From Sphingobacterium wenxiniae (GTDB lineage Bacteria; Bacteroidota; Bacteroidia; Sphingobacteriales; Sphingobacteriaceae): 64,000 nucleotides of DNA. The position numbers were made by a program, and so were the translations under genes. The stretch covers positions 209,005 to 273,004 of the forward strand of contig NZ_FOZZ01000007.1 in NCBI RefSeq assembly GCF_900116225.1. The letters are read 5' to 3'. Shown piece after piece: positions 18,778 to 27,033 of the stretch. The notes below the pieces were generated by a model. That model saw only the letters and a list, made by a program, of their open reading frames with translations, did no database searches and was not told where the DNA came from. Position 1 is the stretch's first letter, and the number at the start of each line of letters is the position of its first letter.

Positions 18778-20556
18778 ATGACACATTTAGAGAAATTAGC
18801 AGCTATTCGTTTAAAGATGAGCGAAAGGGGCATAGACGGATATATCATTCCTTCATCCGACCCACATATCAGTGAATACCTTCCTGAACGGTACAAATGT
18901 ATTGCGTGGACTTCAGGTTTTACAGGATCAGCGGGAACGTTGGTAATCACACAGGATTTTGCAGGTCTTTGGACAGACTCACGTTATTTTGTACAGGCGA
19001 ATGAACAGCTTGCAGGAACAGGATTTGAGCTGGTAAAATTGAAAGTGCAAGGTGTTGCAGAATATGCAACGTGGCTGGCTAAGACATTACCAAAAGGATC
19101 CACAGTTGCATTCGATGGAAACCTTGCTTCTGTGGCAGTAGCACAGTCTGTAAAGGAGAACCTGTTGCCACTAGGTGTTGTTGTCGACGGACATGTAGAT
19201 TTGTTGGAGGAGCTTTGGAACGATCGTCCGGCTCTGCCACAACAACCAGCCTATCTATTGGATGAAAAAGCAACCGGCGAATCCACAAGCAGCAAGTTGG
19301 GTAAAATCCATGCACAACTGAAAGAAAAACATGTACAGGCACACCTTATTTCCTCACTTGATGACTTATCCTGGGTATTGAATATCCGCGGAGGAGATGT
19401 GAAGTGCAACCCAGTAGTATTAGGCTTTCTGCTGATTGAAGGAGCAAATAATACATTATTTATTGATGCCGAAAAGCTTTCTGAACAAGATAGGACATCA
19501 TTACAAGCGTCCCAAGTGTCCCTAGCCCCTTATGAAGAAGCTACGGAGGCAATTCGTTCTTTACAAGTTGACAATATCCTATTGGACACCAAACGTACTT
19601 GTTTTGCCATGTACGATGCTGTGCCGACTGCTGTAAAAATTGTTGAGGGCATGAACCCTTCAACGTTGTTGAAAGCCGTAAAAAATAGTGTAGAGATCGA
19701 ACATACACGACACGCTATGATAAAAGATGGTGTCGCGATGACGAAATTCTTTAAATGGATAGAGGAAGAAGTTCCACATGGAAAGCTGACGGAAATCGCT
19801 ATTGCGGATAAGCTGCAAGCGATACGTGCTGAAGGTGAAGGCTTCGTGGATATTTCGTTTGATACCATTGCCGGTTATCTGGAACATGGGGCCTTGCCGC
19901 ACTATAAGGCAACGGAAGAAAGTAATGCAAAATTAAAGGCTGAAGGCCTTCTATTGGTGGATTCAGGAGGACAATACCGAGATGGCACGACAGATATCAC
20001 CCGCGTTGTTTCTTTGGGCACGCCTACAGCGGAAGAGAAAGCAGATTATACATTCGTGTTGAAAGGTACAATTGAAGGCAGTATGGCGGTTTTCCCGAAA
20101 GGAACCCGAGGCTACCAAATCGATGCTATTACACGCCGCCCATTATGGGAAACCTTGCGTAACTATGGACATGGTACAGGACATGGTGTAGGCTTCTTCT
20201 TAAACGTGCATGAAGGACCGCATGTTTTTAACCCTTCCGCGATCGATATTGCTATTGAAGAAGGGATGATTACTTCCATCGAACCGGGATTGTACCGCGA
20301 AGGACAATACGGTATCCGCATCGAAAATCTGGTATTGAGCAAAACTCTAGAATCCAATCAGTTTGGCGAATTTATGGATTTTGAAACATTGACGATATGC
20401 TACATCGCTACCGATTTGGTGGATAAGCAATTGTTGGATCAGAAACATATCGATTGGTTGAACAACTACAATGCCTGGGTATTCGAAAAGCTGTCTTCCC
20501 ACCTAACAGCCGATGAAGCAGCTTGGTTGAAAGAGAAAACAAAGAGTATTGCGTAA
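18778..20556 (+). CDS. pepP: Xaa-Pro aminopeptidase (aminopeptidase P, peptidase M24B)
   Basis: Cytosolic metallopeptidase that removes an N-terminal residue preceding proline. The 592-residue, three-domain form resembles eukaryotic-type aminopeptidase P: two creatinase-like N-terminal domains and a C-terminal pita-bread domain. Metal ligands are visible as the two Asp in LLVDSGGQYRDGTTDITR, His in GHGTGHGVGFFLNVHEGP, Glu in SIEPGLY and Glu in GIRIENLV. There is no signal peptide. GAGAA lies just upstream of the ATG. The last codons (AGTATTGCGTAA) are part of a simple repeat that continues after the stop. It is divergent from pnp and probably co-oriented with the GH20 gene downstream. Confidence 0.95.
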   Translation: MTHLEKLAAIRLKMSERGIDGYIIPSSDPHISEYLPERYKCIAWTSGFTGSAGTLVITQDFAGLWTDSRYFVQANEQLAGTGFELVKLKVQGVAEYATWLAKTLPKGSTVAFDGNLASVAVAQSVKENLLPLGVVVDGHVDLLEELWNDRPALPQQPAYLLDEKATGESTSSKLGKIHAQLKEKHVQAHLISSLDDLSWVLNIRGGDVKCNPVVLGFLLIEGANNTLFIDAEKLSEQDRTSLQASQVSLAPYEEATEAIRSLQVDNILLDTKRTCFAMYDAVPTAVKIVEGMNPSTLLKAVKNSVEIEHTRHAMIKDGVAMTKFFKWIEEEVPHGKLTEIAIADKLQAIRAEGEGFVDISFDTIAGYLEHGALPHYKATEESNAKLKAEGLLLVDSGGQYRDGTTDITRVVSLGTPTAEEKADYTFVLKGTIEGSMAVFPKGTRGYQIDAITRRPLWETLRNYGHGTGHGVGFFLNVHEGPHVFNPSAIDIAIEEGMITSIEPGLYREGQYGIRIENLVLSKTLESNQFGEFMDFETLTICYIATDLVDKQLLDQKHIDWLNNYNAWVFEKLSSHLTADEAAWLKEKTKSIA

Positions 20557-20580
20557 TGAGTATTGCGTATTGAGATGTTA
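20545..20580. repeat. Short GTATTGCGTA/GTATTGAGATGT repeat overlapping the pepP stop
   Basis: GTATTGCGTA occurs twice (20546-20555 and 20560-20569), followed by TTGAGATGT. The same words make up a longer array at 42064-42168. The first unit encodes the end of pepP (Ser-Ile-Ala-stop). Confidence 0.6.
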
Positions 20581-20625
20581 GATTTTTCACAATTCGCATA
20601 TCTCAAATCGCAAAAAAAACATAAC

Positions 20626-22878
20626 ATGAAGAAATTAGCATTTGGGGCATTAGTATGCCTCTCTTTAAAGACCTTCACAGGACAAGCCCAAGAGGCTCTG
20701 ATTCCACAGCCTCAAGAGATGACTGTGGGAAAAGGCACGTTTTCACTGGGCAAGAACCTTTCTATTTTAAAAGATGCTGCTTTCCCGGAGATGACCTATC
20801 TACAAAAGCACATCGAAGCTATCACAGGCAAAAATGTAAAAACGCAAGCTCAAAAGGCAGCAATCCGCTACCGTTTGAATCCAACACTTGTAGCTAATCC
20901 GGAAGCGTACAATTTAAAGATCGATGATACAGGTATTGAAATTACAGCTTCATCGAATCATGGTATCTTTTATGGAATGCAGACCTTGTTACAACTTATT
21001 GAGGAGCACAAATCGGATTTGAGGTTACCTCATCTTCATATTTCCGATCAACCTAAGTTTGCTTATCGGGGGATGCACCTGGACGTATGTCGTCATTTCT
21101 TCACGGTGGATGAAGTAAAAAATTACTTGGACTACCTTGCGGCCTATAAGATCAATAAATTTCATTGGCACTTGACAGACGACCAAGGTTGGCGCATAGA
21201 AATCAAATCACATCCGAAACTAACTGAAATCGGCGCTTTTCGTAAGCCTATAGCGTTTGGTGATGAGGAAAGTGGTCGAATTACCGAAAAAGGCTATGGT
21301 GGATTCTATACACAGGAGGAAATAAAGGATGTCGTGGCTTATGCACAGAAACTGCATATCGAGATTATTCCCGAGATTGAAATGCCCGGCCATGCACAGG
21401 CAGCTTTGGCGGCTTATCCGGAACTATCCTGTACAGGTGGTCCGTTCGAGGTTGGAACAGTATGGGGCGTGATTGAGGATATCTTCTGTCCAAAGGAAGA
21501 GACTTTCGCGCTTTTGGAAGATGTAATTGACGAAGTTATCCCTCTTTTCCCGAGCCAATATATCCATATCGGGGGTGATGAAGCCCCTAAGAAACGTTGG
21601 GAAGCTTGTCCCCATTGTCAGGAACTCATCAAAAAAGAGGGTCTTAAAGGTGAACATGAGCTTCAGAGCTATTTCATTACCCGAATGGAAAAATACATTA
21701 ATGGTAAAGGCAAAAAAATAATCGGGTGGGATGAAATCTTAGAGGGTGGTCTAGCCCCAAATGCCACAGTGATGAGCTGGACAGGTATACAGGGTGGAAT
21801 TGAAGCGGCAAAATCTGGACATGATGCAATTATGACGCCTGCCTCACATGTGTATTTCGATTATTACCAAGGAAATCCGGAAACAGAACCTGCTGCATTT
21901 AATGCACAGATACGCCTGGAAAAAGTATATAGCTACGATCCTATTCCTCAGGAGTTAACTTCTGAACAAAGTAAACACATCTTAGGTGCACAGGCCAATA
22001 TGTGGACAGAATACATTCCTACTTTTAAACAGGTACAACACATGTTGTTTCCACGTTTGATGGCTTTATCGGAAGTGACTTGGGGTACATCCAATCCGGA
22101 AGATTATAAAGGATTTGAAAAACGTGTCGTGCAACATTTCAAAATTTTGGATCGTAAAGGTATCAATTATAGCAAAGCCATACATGAAGTTATCGGTCGG
22201 ATAAAACATGTGGATGGTATCGTTGCTTATGAGCTGTCCACTGCGAAGGATCCTCAAGGTATTCGTTACACGGTAGACGGTACGGAACCTACGGTTTCTT
22301 CTTTACCTTATATAAAACCGATAGCCATTGATAAATCGCTTATCATTAAGAGCGCATATTTTGAAGATGGCAAACAGATCAGCGCAACGACCACCAAAGA
22401 GTTTGTGCACTCCAAATCGACCGGTAAATCAATCACACTGGAATCCCAACCTAATGAAGCTTATTCCCGCGGTGGTGCTGCTATCTTAGTGGATGGCGTT
22501 TTCGGTTCGAAGAACTATCATCAGGAAAACTGGTTAGGCTTCAACAAAGGAGATATGGTCGCTACGATCGACTTCGGTACGGCAACAGATATTTCTTCCG
22601 TCCTGGTTTCTGCAATGGAAAGCACAGGCAGCTGGATACACTATCCGACTGAAATCAATATTTATGTGTCAAACGATAACCAGAATTTCCGTTTGGTAAA
22701 ATCGGTAGATAGGGCTCTTGTTTTAGAAGCGAAAGGTAACCCACAAATAGCCATAGGGCAAGAGAAGACTCGCTACCTAAAGGTAGAAGCGAAGCGCCCT
22801 CGGGAAATCCCAGCCGGAAATCCTGGAGCTGGCTTGGATGCGGCTTACATCTTTATCGATGAGATAACGGTAAATTAA
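20626..22878 (+). CDS. GH20 beta-N-acetylhexosaminidase
   Basis: Exo-enzyme removing terminal beta-linked GlcNAc or GalNAc by substrate-assisted catalysis. I chose the ATG at 20626 because it begins a signal peptide (MKKLAFGALVCLSLKTFTGQAQ); the frame opens 63 bp earlier in repeat-derived sequence. Domains in order: GH20b N-terminal domain (LIPQPQEMTVGKGTFSLG), the TIM barrel with FAYRGMHLDVCRHFF, FHWHLTDDQGWRIEIK and the catalytic Asp-Glu pair in HIGGDEAPKKRW, a chitobiase-type C-terminal domain (IRYTVDGTEPT), and a discoidin-like carbohydrate-binding domain (SMESTGSWIHYP..NIYVSNDNQNF). Mature length of about 730 residues is normal. A strong terminator follows. Confidence 0.96.
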   Translation: MKKLAFGALVCLSLKTFTGQAQEALIPQPQEMTVGKGTFSLGKNLSILKDAAFPEMTYLQKHIEAITGKNVKTQAQKAAIRYRLNPTLVANPEAYNLKIDDTGIEITASSNHGIFYGMQTLLQLIEEHKSDLRLPHLHISDQPKFAYRGMHLDVCRHFFTVDEVKNYLDYLAAYKINKFHWHLTDDQGWRIEIKSHPKLTEIGAFRKPIAFGDEESGRITEKGYGGFYTQEEIKDVVAYAQKLHIEIIPEIEMPGHAQAALAAYPELSCTGGPFEVGTVWGVIEDIFCPKEETFALLEDVIDEVIPLFPSQYIHIGGDEAPKKRWEACPHCQELIKKEGLKGEHELQSYFITRMEKYINGKGKKIIGWDEILEGGLAPNATVMSWTGIQGGIEAAKSGHDAIMTPASHVYFDYYQGNPETEPAAFNAQIRLEKVYSYDPIPQELTSEQSKHILGAQANMWTEYIPTFKQVQHMLFPRLMALSEVTWGTSNPEDYKGFEKRVVQHFKILDRKGINYSKAIHEVIGRIKHVDGIVAYELSTAKDPQGIRYTVDGTEPTVSSLPYIKPIAIDKSLIIKSAYFEDGKQISATTTKEFVHSKSTGKSITLESQPNEAYSRGGAAILVDGVFGSKNYHQENWLGFNKGDMVATIDFGTATDISSVLVSAMESTGSWIHYPTEINIYVSNDNQNFRLVKSVDRALVLEAKGNPQIAIGQEKTRYLKVEAKRPREIPAGNPGAGLDAAYIFIDEITVN

Positions 22879-22882
22879 AGCG

Positions 22883-22914
22883 AAAGGGAGTTGCGAAAAG
22901 CAACTCCCTTTTTT
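22883..22914. terminator. Bidirectional intrinsic terminator
   Basis: AAAGGGAGTTGC (22883-22894) and GCAACTCCCTTT (22900-22911) form a 12-bp stem with loop GAAAA, followed by TTT. It lies between the convergent GH20 gene and the DUF6266-like gene and can serve both. Confidence 0.85.
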
Positions 22915-22916
22915 GA

Positions 22917-23648
22917 TTAAACAAAACCTCCAATAATCGCTGCGGGATGTAATTCTTTTGTGTTGCGCACAAAATTTCGGTTTCCCATTTTATCGCTGTA
23001 TATTATGTTTAGACCTACTAAGATTATATCTACCTGTTGTTTTGGGATGTCAAAAATAAGTTGCTGTTCGGGAATGACTTCCTCTTGTCCTTGGCCTGTA
23101 TAGATCTCTATTTCTTGGGTTCCAAGAGGAAGGAATGCCCCATAAGTAAAACCAATGGTTTCTACTTGTATGGTGACATAATAGCAGTCTTTTGGAATAT
23201 AGAGATGCTGGTATCGTTGGAAAGCCGGAAAATGTACAGATACCTGCTTATCATTGCTTATGCTTAGAATGGGATCGACATACATATAATCATGCAGGTG
23301 ACAATTCCTATTGAACTGGAAACCAATTAGCCTATTTAAGTTACCGGATTCTATTGTATTTAAACCCGGACGGGGTTTGGGCGTAGACCTCATGACACGT
23401 CGGATATGTTGTATCAAACGGTTGTGCATTTTATCATCATGCAACTGCATATGGGTGTTAACAAATGCCTGTCTGAGAAGTGCTCCCATGGAGCTGCTAT
23501 AACCGAAATCCTCCGCTGCAGCTTTGGTTGATTTCGATTGCTTAATCTTACGTCCCGGTTTAGTCTGTACAACTTGCTGATTGCCGACCTTGCGATTGAC
23601 CAAGTTCCCAACTTGGCCCCTCAAAAATCCATTTTTTACGATAGCCAT
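22917..23648 (-). CDS. Unknown protein with basic N-terminus, resembling the DUF6266 family
   Basis: A 243-residue protein without signal peptide or membrane segment. The first 70 residues are Gly/Lys/Arg/Gln-rich (MAIVKNGFLRGQVGNLVNRK, then VQTKPGRKIKQSKSTKAAAEDFGYSSS). The start MAIVKNGFLxGxxGxxxxxxxxxxxVVxxxPG recalls DUF6266 proteins of Sphingobacteriaceae and Flavobacteriaceae, whose function is unknown. I assign this from memory of the family, not from a search. The central part has a His-containing segment (QLHDDKMHNRLIQHIRRVMRS) and the rest looks beta-rich. A Cys/His cluster (NRNCHLHDYMYVD) is present. Upstream, within 150-350 bp, lies the 11-bp-periodic array. The gene is transcriptionally isolated and ends at a terminator. 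Confidence 0.7.
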   Translation of the reverse strand: MAIVKNGFLRGQVGNLVNRKVGNQQVVQTKPGRKIKQSKSTKAAAEDFGYSSSMGALLRQAFVNTHMQLHDDKMHNRLIQHIRRVMRSTPKPRPGLNTIESGNLNRLIGFQFNRNCHLHDYMYVDPILSISNDKQVSVHFPAFQRYQHLYIPKDCYYVTIQVETIGFTYGAFLPLGTQEIEIYTGQGQEEVIPEQQLIFDIPKQQVDIILVGLNIIYSDKMGNRNFVRNTKELHPAAIIGGFV

Positions 23649-23799
23649 AGCATAAAATTAGAAATTTATAGTGCTGAAAAACAAGTTTTTGTGAATTTTT
23701 ACCAATATGAAAACCGGTGTTCGACAAGGCATTGCAAAATTGAAAATCAAAAGTGGACTTGTTTTATGAAAATGGCAATGTATGGAAGGTATAGAAACC

Positions 23800-23997
23800 C
23801 TTCGACACTTCTTCGAAGAGTCTTCGGTACTGCTTTAGGATAGCTTCGGCTTAGGTTCGGTAATGCTTATGGGTGCGACCGAGGTTCCCGTGCTGTTCTT
23901 ACCCCGTATGTCCATGTTAATACTCGGAGTCAACACGGACTCACCTCGGACTTACCATGGACTCATCTACTCCCTGTCTCGAACCATTCCCGAAGCA
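23800..23997. repeat. Degenerate 11-bp-period array, non-coding
   Basis: About 18 consecutive 11-mers, for example CTTCGACACTT, CTTCGAAGAGT, CTTCGGTACTG, CTTCGGCTTAG, GTTCGGTAATG, AACACGGACTC, ACCTCGGACTT. The CG of the core falls at 23803, 23814, 23825, 23847, 23858 and 23880, then, after a 1-bp phase shift, at 23925, 23936, 23947, 23980 and 23991. All spacings within each block are multiples of 11. A period of 11 is incompatible with a codon repeat shorter than 33 bp and no open frame matches it. It lies upstream of the DUF6266-like gene. The rest of the 23649-24235 spacer is AT-rich apart from a REP-like element at 24123. Confidence 0.75.
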
Positions 23998-24122
23998 GTC
24001 TCAAAGATAAGTCAACAAGATAACGAGCTCTCTTAGGGCTAAGATAAGAATAAATTTGTTTCCTTATAGATAGGGGTTTTTAATAAAACCTATTGTGCGT
24101 TATAAAATAAAAAGCCCCTTAT

Positions 24123-24157
24123 TGTCACTCTGAGGCTTCGACAAGCTCAGTATGACA
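24123..24157. repeat. REP-like palindromic element
   Basis: TGTCA at 24123-24127 and TGACA at 24153-24157 bracket CTCTGAGGCTTCGACAAGCTC, a GC-rich imperfect hairpin typical of Bacteroidota dispersed intergenic repeats. The left half (TGTCACTCTGA) recurs on the minus strand in the loop at 47096-47123. Confidence 0.6.
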
Positions 24158-24235
24158 AAAAGACTTGAGAATGTACAAAACAACACATTAATAAATTGTT
24201 CAGAAGTAAGGCAAGAAATTTCTATTAATCTGCGT

Positions 24236-24988
24236 TTAATTTTTAGACTGATCTTTTTCTAAAAGCTGTAGTGTATTATCAATATGCTGTTTGGAAGTTT
24301 TCCAATCATCATGACCGGGAATAACGAGGTTGATTTCAGGATAATGAGCGAGTAACCTTGCTAAAGAAGGTTTCCATTCTTCGACTTTTCCATCACCTGT
24401 AAAACCAAGATTTTTGGCATCAGCACTTTTGATAAAACATCCACCATCAAGAATCCTATATTCAGGAAACCAAACTACGGTATTATCTAAGGAATGTCCA
24501 GGGCCAAAGAAATTAAACACAAAAGTTTCTTCACCTATAGTATAAATTGTGTCTTCTTCAATAATATACATTGCCATGGGTTTTCCGTTTTGTTGGAGCA
24601 GATGATTGGTGCGGGCTGTTGCATAAGTAGGAATACCTATTTCATTATAATAGCCAAAACCTCCGGCACGATCTTCATGCCAATGCGTGGCATAAACACC
24701 AATTACAGGTAAGCCATGCCTATTTTGGATACTGTCCAAAAGAGGTTGATATTGTGAAGCATCCCACGGTGTATCAAACAGTATTACTCCTTCATTGGTG
24801 ATAAGGTACAATGCATTTGCAGAAACTTTCGTTCCATTATACTCATTGTAGGTTGTGAAGAGATAAAGCTTATCGTTAAGCTGTTCAATCTGCAAAGATT
24901 TTTCTTGAGCCAAGGCAGATAAAGCATTCACAACAATAAACAGGATTAGACTTATGATCTTGGAAAAGATTTGCTGTTTTTTCTTCAT
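24236..24988 (-). CDS. Subclass B1 metallo-beta-lactamase
   Basis: Zinc hydrolase predicted to open beta-lactam rings, including carbapenems. The ATG at 24988 begins a signal peptide (MKKKQQIFSKIISLILFIVV..SALAQ); the frame opens 63 bp earlier but without a signal-like start. In the 250-residue protein all B1 zinc ligands are visible: H102, H104 and D106 in THWHEDRAGG, H165 in GPGHSLDN, C184 in DGGCFIKS and H226 in IPGHDDW. The segment KSADAKNLG followed by GDG is a B1 hallmark. It resembles chromosomal enzymes of environmental Bacteroidota. It lies 69 bp downstream of the GH29 gene and is probably co-transcribed. True substrate range is unknown. Confidence 0.93.
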   Translation of the reverse strand: MKKKQQIFSKIISLILFIVVNALSALAQEKSLQIEQLNDKLYLFTTYNEYNGTKVSANALYLITNEGVILFDTPWDASQYQPLLDSIQNRHGLPVIGVYATHWHEDRAGGFGYYNEIGIPTYATARTNHLLQQNGKPMAMYIIEEDTIYTIGEETFVFNFFGPGHSLDNTVVWFPEYRILDGGCFIKSADAKNLGFTGDGKVEEWKPSLARLLAHYPEINLVIPGHDDWKTSKQHIDNTLQLLEKDQSKN

Positions 24989-25057
24989 ATTGTGTTTTGA
25001 TTTTTTAATATGCTTCCGAAATATTAGAAACTTCGGAAGCATATAGGCCACAGGAGG

Positions 25058-26821
25058 CTATTCCTCTTTTTTCTCTATCCAAATATGGTTTAACCACAGT
25101 TGTTGCTTTCCTTCTGATTGCAATTCGACTGTGTATTTCCCCGCTTTGTCTACAGTAATTTCACCAATAGGACTGTCGACAAATTCGTCGGTATAATTAT
25201 TCTCATTGGGTTCTGCTACGACCTTTCCGTTTGGAGCAATAGCAGCTTGTAGTTTTTGATTGTCTATTTTAAGGATTACCGCAACAGCAGCTTCTTCAGG
25301 ATTATGCCCTGACAAATCTACGCTATAGGTTCCTGCTGCAGGAAGATATACCTCCCAGATTACTTTATTATCGGTTGTTTTCGTATAGGCAGGTCGCGTT
25401 CTGTCGGCTTTGACGAGTTGCAATTCGGATTTGTTCACAGCATTTTGACCGGTAAGGGAAAAGCCTCCGAAAGTAGATTCGGCCACAATGGAAGACACTG
25501 TTTCTATATCATCGTATGTAAGTCGGATAATTGAAACGAATGGATCAGGCTGCTGTTGGGGCAATTGGATGTGCGTTAGTGGTCCATATTGCTCAACAGA
25601 AAGTGTTTCATTTCCTGCTGTAGAAAGCAATTCGGCTTTTTGTGGTTTGCTATTGATGCCAGACACACGCAATTTGCCGTCTAAAGGCCAATTGAACACA
25701 TGTAGGTATACAGTATTGCTTTTTCTGTCTTTGGTAATTTTACCCCAATCGTGTTGGTTGAGATTAAGTCCAGTATTGTTATACAATGCTTCACCATAAT
25801 TATTTAACCATTGTCCTATGTCATTCAATCGGCTAATGCTTTCATAAGGAACAGCTCCATTGGCACGAGGGCCAATATTCAGCGTGAAGCCCCCATTAAG
25901 TGCTACGTTGCTTATTAGCGATTCAAAAAGTTGACCACTGGATTTCCAGTTTTTTTCTTGACCGCTATATCCCCAAGAATGGGCAATAGTGCCCGGGGTT
26001 TCCCAAGGGTGGTCAACATAGCTTGTACCAAATTGGTTGTCGCCTAAGGTTTCAAAATCTACATATTTGGCGTCCGTTGGTAAGCCCAGTCGTGAGTTAA
26101 TCAGGCAATTGGGCTGTAGTTCACGGATGAGTGCTACTGCTTGTTCCAGCTGTTCTCTTTTAAAAATGGTTTTCTCGTAAGGGATCCACATATCGAACCA
26201 CATGATGGCGATGTCGCCGTAATTCGTTAACAATTCACGCATCTGCGGGATGGCTTTCTCCTGCCAATATTGATTGAATTGTTCGTCCGTTACGTAACCT
26301 GTGAGTTCTTGGTTGTGATCCCATGCGTATGGATGCTCCCAGTCGAGCCAATGGGAATAGTAGAACCCCAACTTCATATCGTGCTTACGGCAAGCTTCCG
26401 CAATTTCTTTAATGACATCCCGGTTCGTTCCTGACAACTTAGGCAGAGAATAATCACCAACCTTGGTATCCCAAAGTGCTACACCATCGTGATGCTTGGA
26501 GGTGATGATGATGTATTTCATACCCGACTTCTTGGCTAGTAATACCCATTCCTCGGGATTGATTTTGTCCCAAACGAAGCGTTTTGCCAATTCACCATAT
26601 TCTTCTTTGGAGATACGATTGCGGTAACGAATCCACTCTGCATAGTTGTTTGCATAGCGTAACTTCTCTCCTTTCCACAGTCCTTCGGCAGCACTGTACA
26701 ATCCCCAATGTATGAACATACCGTAGCGGGCCTCTTCAAACCATTCGGTGCGAGGGGATTGGGCTTTTATAAACGAAATGGAGAATAAGTATATGATTAA
26801 TAGAAATAGACCCTTTTTCAT
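25058..26821 (-). CDS. GH29 alpha-L-fucosidase with C-terminal carbohydrate-binding-like domain
   Basis: Retaining enzyme that removes alpha-L-fucose. A signal peptide (MKKGLFLLIIYLFSISFIKAQ) precedes the GH29 barrel: ARYGMFIHWGLYSAAEG, GMKYIIITSKHHDGVALWDTKVGDYS, KLGFYYSHWLDWEHP, and the predicted nucleophile Asp in DIAIMWFDMW. NGGFTLNIGPRANGAVP closes the catalytic domain near residue 325. The remaining 250 residues contain a beta-sandwich and a second beta-rich module (GTYSVDLSGHNPEEAAVAVILKID..) that may bind glycan. The total of 587 residues is usual for two-domain GH29. It is divergent from the second GH92 gene and upstream of the metallo-beta-lactamase. Confidence 0.94.
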   Translation of the reverse strand: MKKGLFLLIIYLFSISFIKAQSPRTEWFEEARYGMFIHWGLYSAAEGLWKGEKLRYANNYAEWIRYRNRISKEEYGELAKRFVWDKINPEEWVLLAKKSGMKYIIITSKHHDGVALWDTKVGDYSLPKLSGTNRDVIKEIAEACRKHDMKLGFYYSHWLDWEHPYAWDHNQELTGYVTDEQFNQYWQEKAIPQMRELLTNYGDIAIMWFDMWIPYEKTIFKREQLEQAVALIRELQPNCLINSRLGLPTDAKYVDFETLGDNQFGTSYVDHPWETPGTIAHSWGYSGQEKNWKSSGQLFESLISNVALNGGFTLNIGPRANGAVPYESISRLNDIGQWLNNYGEALYNNTGLNLNQHDWGKITKDRKSNTVYLHVFNWPLDGKLRVSGINSKPQKAELLSTAGNETLSVEQYGPLTHIQLPQQQPDPFVSIIRLTYDDIETVSSIVAESTFGGFSLTGQNAVNKSELQLVKADRTRPAYTKTTDNKVIWEVYLPAAGTYSVDLSGHNPEEAAVAVILKIDNQKLQAAIAPNGKVVAEPNENNYTDEFVDSPIGEITVDKAGKYTVELQSEGKQQLWLNHIWIEKKEE

Positions 26822-26979
26822 GATATGAATGGATTTAGTGTTTATGTTGTGTCCTTAATAATATTTTGAACTTTTGTCTTTTTACGAATATACGTTCTTT
26901 ACGTAAACGAACAAGCGTTTGGTTTTGTAAAAAAGTTACAATGGTTCGGTTTTTTTATTGCTAAAACGTATTTTCGTAG

Positions 26980-27012
26980 TTGTGTTAACCAATCTTTGAG
27001 ATTGTACATTTG
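26980..27012 (+). promoter_or_regulatory. Candidate promoter of the GH92-GH3 operon
   Basis: TTG at 26980-26982 and TACATTTG at 27005-27012 (exact TAnnTTTG) are 22 bp apart. Predicted transcription starts near 27018, 16 nt before the ATG. The divergent spacer (26822-27033) also contains AAACG (26904-26908) and CGTTT (26915-26919), an inverted pair that might be a regulator site. Confidence 0.5.
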
Positions 27013-27033
27013 ATTTAGAATTTTTATAAGATT

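Noticed and set aside
23538..23843. A 101-codon plus-strand frame entering the 11-bp array
   Set aside because: It overlaps the DUF6266-like gene in antisense and ends within the array; its composition changes abruptly and the array's period does not match codons.
23800..23997. CRISPR array
   Set aside because: Units are 11 bp without conserved repeats and spacers of CRISPR size, and no cas gene is nearby.
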